Below are positions 60,401 to 64,000 of a DNA stretch of 64,000 nt, one piece after another (the first letter of the stretch is position 1; each line of letters begins with the position of its first letter). The DNA lies in assembly GCA_013407085.1 (NCBI GenBank), contig JACCGJ010001293.1:1-64000 (forward strand), in the 5' to 3' direction. This DNA comes from Atriophallophorus winterbourni. Its lineage: Eukaryota; Platyhelminthes; Trematoda; Plagiorchiida; Microphallidae. A program made the translations under genes and the position numbers. A model generated the notes under the pieces. It was not told the DNA's origin. It saw nothing but the letters and a program-made list of their open reading frames with translations, and ran no database searches.

Positions 60401-63400
60401 GGATGTTGTTTGCATGCTCAACTTGAAATGACGTCGTTGTCAAGGTTACTGGGCGATGACTTGGTTCAAACAGATGAAGGCTTCGACTGTTAAAGTGGCC
60501 GAAGCTAGGATGACCTTCCTCTCTGGCTGGGATTCTGGAGACCCGAATATGCACAGACTGCTCACTCAGTTCAGAGATATGATTCGGTCATAGTCATGTT
60601 GAAGGAATCGACTTAGAGTGTTTGAATAATGGTGTATGTCTTCGAGTGGGATGGTGAACGCTTGCTGCATGGAAGCACAAGCCTGATCTAGGCAAAGTGC
60701 CGAACAGTCAGAGACTGCACGTGGGCGAAGTTACTGTCAGACTGGCCAGGCCCAGACAGATATGAGAAAAGAAATAGAAATGGTAGTGAGACTCCAGCGT
60801 GTTTCAGCGTGCAGCTCACTACCGGTGGCCAATCAATTTAGCAGGATGTTAGCCGCACAGCACAGAGGTGTTGTACGATTCCACATCCGTGCAATGTACC
60901 CCAATCGATGCCCGGGAGATTGAAATCTCCAACAACTAACAATTAACGTTTGCTGTGCTTTGTGACGGCGAAATCCACAAGAACCTGCGCGTTTCATTTT
61001 TTACTTACTTTTGTGCGACGATCTCCTCCTGGAGGATGAGTCGGCTTCAATGAAGATTCTTGGGAATTTGGGTACAAAGCGGTGTCCCCAACAACACTCG
61101 ACGTTTGTTCGAGTCAGCTTCTCTAGCCTTTGCACAATCAAGTGCGACCTACAAGGCAGCAGGGAGTTGCCAGAAAGAGGTGGTGTGACTACCAGACTCT
61201 GTTCCAGGTTTTTCCTCAGGGTTTTCTCCCGAAGCCGTTCCCGCGATCGGGTATCTCGCAAGGCAGCGGGATGTATGTAGCTCATCTCCGTGTACCTATG
61301 CTCACAAGTCTACATATTCCCCCTTCCATATCTCGTTGAGATTTTACTCTATCACAGTTGTATGACACTTATGCCTTACGGAGACTTGATACAGACGAAT
61401 GGATCGATAAAAAGAAACGCGCATCAAGTAATTCAACATGACAAACAAAAGATACCGCCAACGCAAACAAACCACTTACATCAATATCATCCCGTACAAT
61501 CCAATGGGGCAACTCATTATAATCGATCAAGCGGGGTTCACGTTTGGCCTGCTGGCTCTCGGCAAACTGTCGTTCCGCGTCCATTCGTTGATAGATTTCA
61601 AACTCCTCCTCCGTGCGCGCCAGCATTTGATTGATTGTCTCGTCGTCTGGGGTTTCATCTTCCTCCTCCAAACACTCCTCGTCTTGTTGGAGTAACGCTT
61701 GCAGAAATTGTCGTCGTTCGGTTCCGGTGGACTTTTGGTCAAACATCCCAGCCTGGATGACTTTCTGATCGACGTCCAGTTTGAATCGAGCAGCGGCGAG
61801 AATTTTCTCCTCAACCGAGTGAATCGAAATCAGACGAAGAACACGAACCTGCAGGAGCGTAAGACAAAAACAATAGGACAACTAACTTCCTCACTGCAAT
61901 GATATCATTAGTTGAGAAGGATGAGAATGAACAAGTAGTCCGGCCTGCGTCTCAAACGCTTACGTCCGCAGCGCGTGAATGCCGAAAATTATACTCATCT
62001 CCAATCCTTACTTTACTTTTACATTTGTGTGACTATCTCCATCTGGAGGATGAGTCGGCTTCAATGAAAGGTCTTGGGACTGGTAGCACTCGGCGTTTGT
62101 TCGAGTCAGCTTCTCTAGCCTTTACACAACCAAGTGTGACCTGCAAGGTAGCAGGGAGTTGTCCTAAAGAGGTGGTGTGCACCAACGAACCGTCTACGAG
62201 ACTCTACTCCAGATTTACTCCAGGGTTTTCTCCCGAAGCCTTTCCGGCGATCGGTTATCCCGCAAGGCATGGGAGGTTTAAAATCAAGGTTTTCCTTTCC
62301 TTAAATGAAATGCCATCCCATGCTAAAGAGCTCCGTTAGTCACTCACCCTCGCCCTTGCTCCTGTTGGTAGAAGCAGTTCCGTCTGGCTCGGGGAGTCAC
62401 TCGTACAGGCCAGAAGCTGGACTTGGTTGTCATAGGCTATTTTAGACTTGCGCCATATGGGAACATTTTATAAACAGTGGGACAATCCTGCTGGTTTAAT
62501 GTGAATTAAAACGATTGCCAATGGTGAATGGATTGGCATAAAACGAAATTTAGGAAACTTTTTAGTGCACGGGGCTGCGATACGATCGTTGTTCGAAGAA
62601 CAAATAGATGAAGCAGTTCTGACAAAGAAGCTTTGTCAGACCAAGGGCGTCAGTGCGGACAGTGTTGATGTTTAAATTACATTCACCCGACCAACCGCAA
62701 ATTAGCAATTATCCTGATTAGTTTGCTTGCTTAATCTGTGTGCACATTAGTAGTCAAGCACGTTAATGCTTATATGCTGCATCCTGTGTAATCCCTTAAT
62801 TGAACATTCCCCATAGACTGTGGATTCTCGAACGGGCTCAAGTATCTTCAAATACGCTATAGAGAAGACATTCTCGGTTGCAGTGCATTGAGAGTCGTAG
62901 GCAAAACGCAACTAAGAACTGGTCTACACAACCCCACATCACCCATAACCTCGAAGATAATAAAACGTTGAAGCTAGAAGTACAAGTCGCCAGCCAATGG
63001 TATGGTATGAAAGCACAAGCCTGTACCAGACAAAGTGCCGCACATTCAGAGACTGCACGTAAGCGAAGATACTGTCAGGTTGCCCAGGCCTAGACAGATA
63101 TGAGGAAGTAAAAAGAACAGCCAGCCAATACATTAAAATAACTAAAACCCAAAAGGGTAAGACAGTTTCGAACAAATCAATAAAACAACACTCGCCTCAT
63201 TCTGTTGTCCGATACGATGAGCACGATCTTGCGCTTGTAAATCCTGATGCGGATTCCAGTCGGAGTCGAAAATGATCACCGTGTCTGCGGCTTGCAAATT
63301 CAATCCGAGACCCCCGGCGCGGGTCGAGAGCAGAAAGATGAAAATGTCCTCCGAGGCATCGTTGAACTTGACCAACAAATCACCACGATCCTCCGAGCGC

Positions 63401-63450
63401 GTGGTGCCATCCAGACGTAAATAACGGAAGTTTCGGTAATCAAAGTAATC
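51432..63450 (-). CDS. SMARCA4: SWI/SNF ATPase (BRM/BRG1 type), last seven exons
   Basis: Exons in order: 63450-63196, 61848-61480, 59269-59084, 59013-58820, 55981-55774, 54150-53697 and 51718-51432. Their phases fit without exception and give 650 residues. Exon 1 seen: [27 protein letters not shown] and [11 protein letters not shown], helicase motifs IV to VI. Exon 2: [29 protein letters not shown], then the SnAC region to LPHWIVRDD. Exon 3: [18 protein letters not shown]. Exon 4: AT-hook RRRGRPP. Exons 4-6: bromodomain with [20 protein letters not shown] and [12 protein letters not shown], including the acetyl-lysine-binding Asn. Exon 6 has a Gln run and a long acidic Glu/Asp tract. Exon 7 ends [11 protein letters not shown]. 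The intron after the first exon has a GC donor. The ATPase core N-terminus lies upstream, outside the window. The protein slides nucleosomes in the nucleus. Introns are packed with repeats. Confidence 0.95.
51806..51972 (-). repeat. Dispersed repeat family C, copy 1
   Basis: Reverse orientation: GATGTGCAATCGTGCAGCA, GGCTAACATCGTGCTAAATTG and CATATCTGTCTAGGC. It lies in the last intron of the SMARCA4-type gene. Confidence 0.75.
52330..52783 (-). mobile_element. Decayed RTE-like LINE RT C-terminus in a SMARCA4-type intron
   Basis: The minus strand reads [51 protein letters not shown] and then [11 protein letters not shown]. This is the ordered C-terminal text of RTE-type RTs ([23 protein letters not shown]). 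Same strand as the gene. Broken by stops at several points. Confidence 0.8.
52783..52863 (+). repeat. Dispersed repeat family C, partial copy 2
   Basis: TATGAAAGCACAAGCCTGAT to ACTGTCAGGTTGCC, directly joined to the RTE relic, so its start coincides with coding text of the LINE. Confidence 0.65.
52864..53690. other. Intron sequence without recognised feature
   Basis: The frame 52971-53270 is open but shows no domain. Between the repeat and the next exon I see nothing else. Confidence 0.4.
54263..54722 (+). mobile_element. Short retroposon family A, plus-strand copy
   Basis: It starts TTCCAAAGGTTGTCATAGCC and ends at GGGGATGCCGC. It lacks the last about 80 bases of the family (the block ending AGGAGATAGTCGCACA), so its 3' end is cut or rearranged. 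It lies antisense to the host gene in the intron upstream of exon 54150-53697. Confidence 0.75.
54955..55050. repeat. Imperfect inverted repeat around GACAAAGAAGCTTTGTCAGA
   Basis: Left arm ACAAAGAAGCTTTGTCAGAC at about 54961; right arm GGTCTGACGAAGCTTCGGTT at about 55033. A related piece, CTGACAAAGAAGCTTTGTCAG (nine-base stem, three-base loop), stands at about 62617-62637. Possibly a fragment of another repeat. Confidence 0.5.
55205..55438 (-). repeat. Dispersed repeat family C, copy 3
   Basis: The most complete reverse-orientation copy: GATGTGCAATCGCGCAGTA through CATATCTGTCTAGGCC to TTTGCCTGCATCAGGATTGT. Confidence 0.75.
56070..56925 (+). mobile_element. MULE DNA transposon remnant with terminal inverted repeats
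   Basis: Arms 56135-56163 and 56801-56829 are perfect 29-base inverted repeats. Homology goes on outward, less perfectly, to about 56070 and 56925. The outer arms hold repeats of a 15-base unit like TGTCTGGTGATTAAA. Between the arms lies only the C-terminal part of a transposase. It is therefore an internally deleted copy, inserted antisense in an intron of the SMARCA4-type gene. Confidence 0.75.
56170..56740 (+). pseudogene. MULE-type transposase, C-terminal fragment, frameshifted
   Basis: Frame one (56170-56526) reads [42 protein letters not shown] and KYEDAMHER. After a one-base shift at about 56510 the downstream frame gives [17 protein letters not shown] and FLNGLRKD. The TNNAVEGWH block is typical of MULE transposases of animals. 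The catalytic DDE part upstream is absent. Not functional. Confidence 0.75.
56968..57494 (-). mobile_element. Short retroposon family A copy
   Basis: Near full-length. On the plus strand it is preceded by TTACTTACTTTTACTTAC, that is, on the element strand it ends with a short GTAA-type repeat tail. Such tails are typical of LINE-mobilised retroposons. Confidence 0.8.
57745..58060 (+). repeat. Dispersed repeat family D with internal duplication
   Basis: The block GCCACTGTACAACGAATCAC, GTGTTCAAACACAGAATC, GTCAAGCAC occurs twice, at about 57769 and 57994, so a 225-base unit is partly repeated. Between them lies the part related to 4110-4205. Confidence 0.7.
58296..58618 (+). mobile_element. Short retroposon family A, 5'-truncated copy
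   Basis: It begins inside the family (AGATGAAGCTCGTTAGCCTG) and runs to the common 3' end GGAGATAGTCGCACACAATTA. The 5' cut with an intact 3' end fits target-primed reverse transcription. Confidence 0.8.
59555..59722 (-). other. Orphan exon-like open segment in a SMARCA4-type intron
   Basis: On the minus strand an AG acceptor (AAATAG) and an excellent donor (GTAAGT) bound 168 bases, open in one phase: [17 protein letters not shown], then [12 protein letters not shown] and SDPAFALLL. It is GC-richer than its flanks. Both borders would be phase 1, whereas the flanking SMARCA4 exons join in phase 0, so it cannot be a normal cassette of that gene. It may be an exon of another gene or a piece of an unknown repeat. 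Confidence 0.35.
59723..60669. other. Intron sequence without recognised feature
   Basis: Only short frames (59911-60144), no domain and no clear repeat-family match. Confidence 0.4.
60670..60898 (+). repeat. Dispersed repeat family C, copy 4
   Basis: GAAGCACAAGCCTGATC, CAGACAGATATGAGAAAAGA, GAGACTCCAGCGTGTTTCAG, AATTTAGCAGGATGTTAGCC and ACATCCGTGCAATGT. The fullest plus-oriented copy. Confidence 0.75.
61011..61271 (-). mobile_element. Short retroposon family A, 5'-truncated copy
   Basis: Only the 3' half of the family is present (GTGCGACGATCTCCTCC to TCTCGCAAGGCAGCGGGA on the plus strand). Again TTACTTAC lies at the tail side. Confidence 0.8.
62024..62483 (-). mobile_element. Short retroposon family A copy with internal deletion
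   Basis: It runs from TTTGTGTGACTATCTCC to ATAAACAGTGGGA. Compared with 56968-57494 it lacks the block around CCCGAAGCAAACTGGTTTTC. More diverged than the other copies. Confidence 0.75.
62490..63000. other. Intron sequence without recognised feature
   Basis: Apart from the small hairpin at 62617-62637 I see nothing here. Confidence 0.4.
63003..63112 (+). repeat. Dispersed repeat family C, partial copy 5
   Basis: GTATGAAAGCACAAGCCTG to GCCTAGACAGATATGAGGAA; about half the family length. Confidence 0.7.
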
Positions 63451-63574
63451 CTACCGCAGGGGGGAGGGTAAAGTCAAGAGCGTGAAACGGTTGCTTAGTG
63501 GGGGGTAAAAATAGAGAAAAGCTACTTCGTCTAGCTAGAATTTAATGGCTCCCATCATTATTGTCATCATCGGT

Positions 63575-63772
63575 ATGGTATGAAAGCACAAGCCTGATCC
63601 AGGCAAAGTGCCGCACTAAGATACTGTCAGGTAGCCCAGGCCTAGACATATATGGTGGATGAAAAAAGCAATGGCACTGAGACTCCACCGTGTATTCGCA
63701 GACAGCAACTCAATTTAGCACGGTGTTAGCTGTACAACACAGAAGTGCTGCACGAGTGCACATCCGTTGCAT
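63575..63772 (+). repeat. Dispersed repeat family C, copy 6 (internal deletion)
   Basis: TATGAAAGCACAAGCCTGAT is followed, after a small deletion, by AAGATACTGTCAGGTAGCCC, and ends near CACATCCGTTGCATAG. Confidence 0.7.
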
Positions 63773-64000
63773 AGTGGAACGATGGAAGAAGGTGAAAAGA
63801 CCATTAACCAAACACATACGTGGATCAGTTCACACTAGACTGAGGGGGATACACACCAAGGTCGAAAAAAGTAGCAGTGATGTGGTGGCCCATTTTCGAG
63901 ATGTATGTGTGAAGGGCAATTTTTGATCAGATGCAGTAGGACTTTATCGTCGTGGGGACGGCCCCGATGACGACTTCAACCAAAAGACGAACCAGGAAAA
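63773..64000. other. Window end, no exon recognised
   Basis: The next upstream exon of the SMARCA4-type gene should end with helicase text before DYFDYRNF. It is not found in this stretch, so it lies beyond the window. Confidence 0.5.

Overview
This is animal (metazoan) nuclear DNA, AT-rich and packed with repeats. The abundance of CR1- and RTE-type LINEs, a BEL/Pao LTR retrotransposon, MULE debris and very short intron-like segments suggests a parasitic flatworm, most likely a trematode; the phylum is an inference, not a proof. Three host genes can be supported. (1) A plus-strand gene of the immunoglobulin superfamily, exons 1750-8569, encodes Ig-like domains, one fibronectin-like module and a single C-terminal membrane helix. 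Its 5' end was not found, and one exon carries an in-frame TGA. (2) A plus-strand gene, 33913-35769, encodes a nuclear-receptor-type protein with a canonical two-zinc-finger DNA-binding domain at its extreme C-terminus and no ligand-binding domain. (3) The minus strand from 63450 to 51432 holds the seven last exons of a SWI/SNF chromatin-remodelling ATPase (BRM/BRG1, SMARCA2/4 type): end of the helicase core, SnAC region, AT-hook, bromodomain and acidic tail.

Layout: 1-1290 is an inverted copy of a LINE endonuclease region also found at 27286-28620. 1750-8690 is the Ig gene. 8780-17700 holds decayed LINEs, including a nearly complete CR1-like element on the minus strand (11190-15567). 17721-26801 is a tandem BEL/Pao array. 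27286-33560 is more LINE debris. 33913-35769 is the nuclear receptor. 37150-48484 is LINE relics around a 1000-base assembly gap. 50590-64000 is the SMARCA4-type gene, with introns filled by short retroposon families, an RTE relic and a MULE remnant with long terminal inverted repeats.

The most unusual object is the BEL/Pao array. Four LTRs separate three internal units: two almost identical 1448-bp-spaced units carrying only a gag-like ORF (372 codons each), then a full gag-protease-RT-RNase H-integrase unit. The short units carry a tRNA-like sequence (A box and B box, cloverleaf-compatible) antisense inside the ORF, and the ORF runs through the polypurine tract into the downstream LTR. The leftmost LTR lacks a 37-nt segment with GT...AG ends that the other three LTRs keep, which looks like a spliced-out micro-intron or a hairpin deletion. 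The U3 of the outer right LTR differs from that of the other three, so the array is a recombinant of a gag-only satellite element and its autonomous relative.

Several element ORFs are broken by single-base changes in homopolymer runs, so sequencing error must be kept in mind for all frameshifts listed here.
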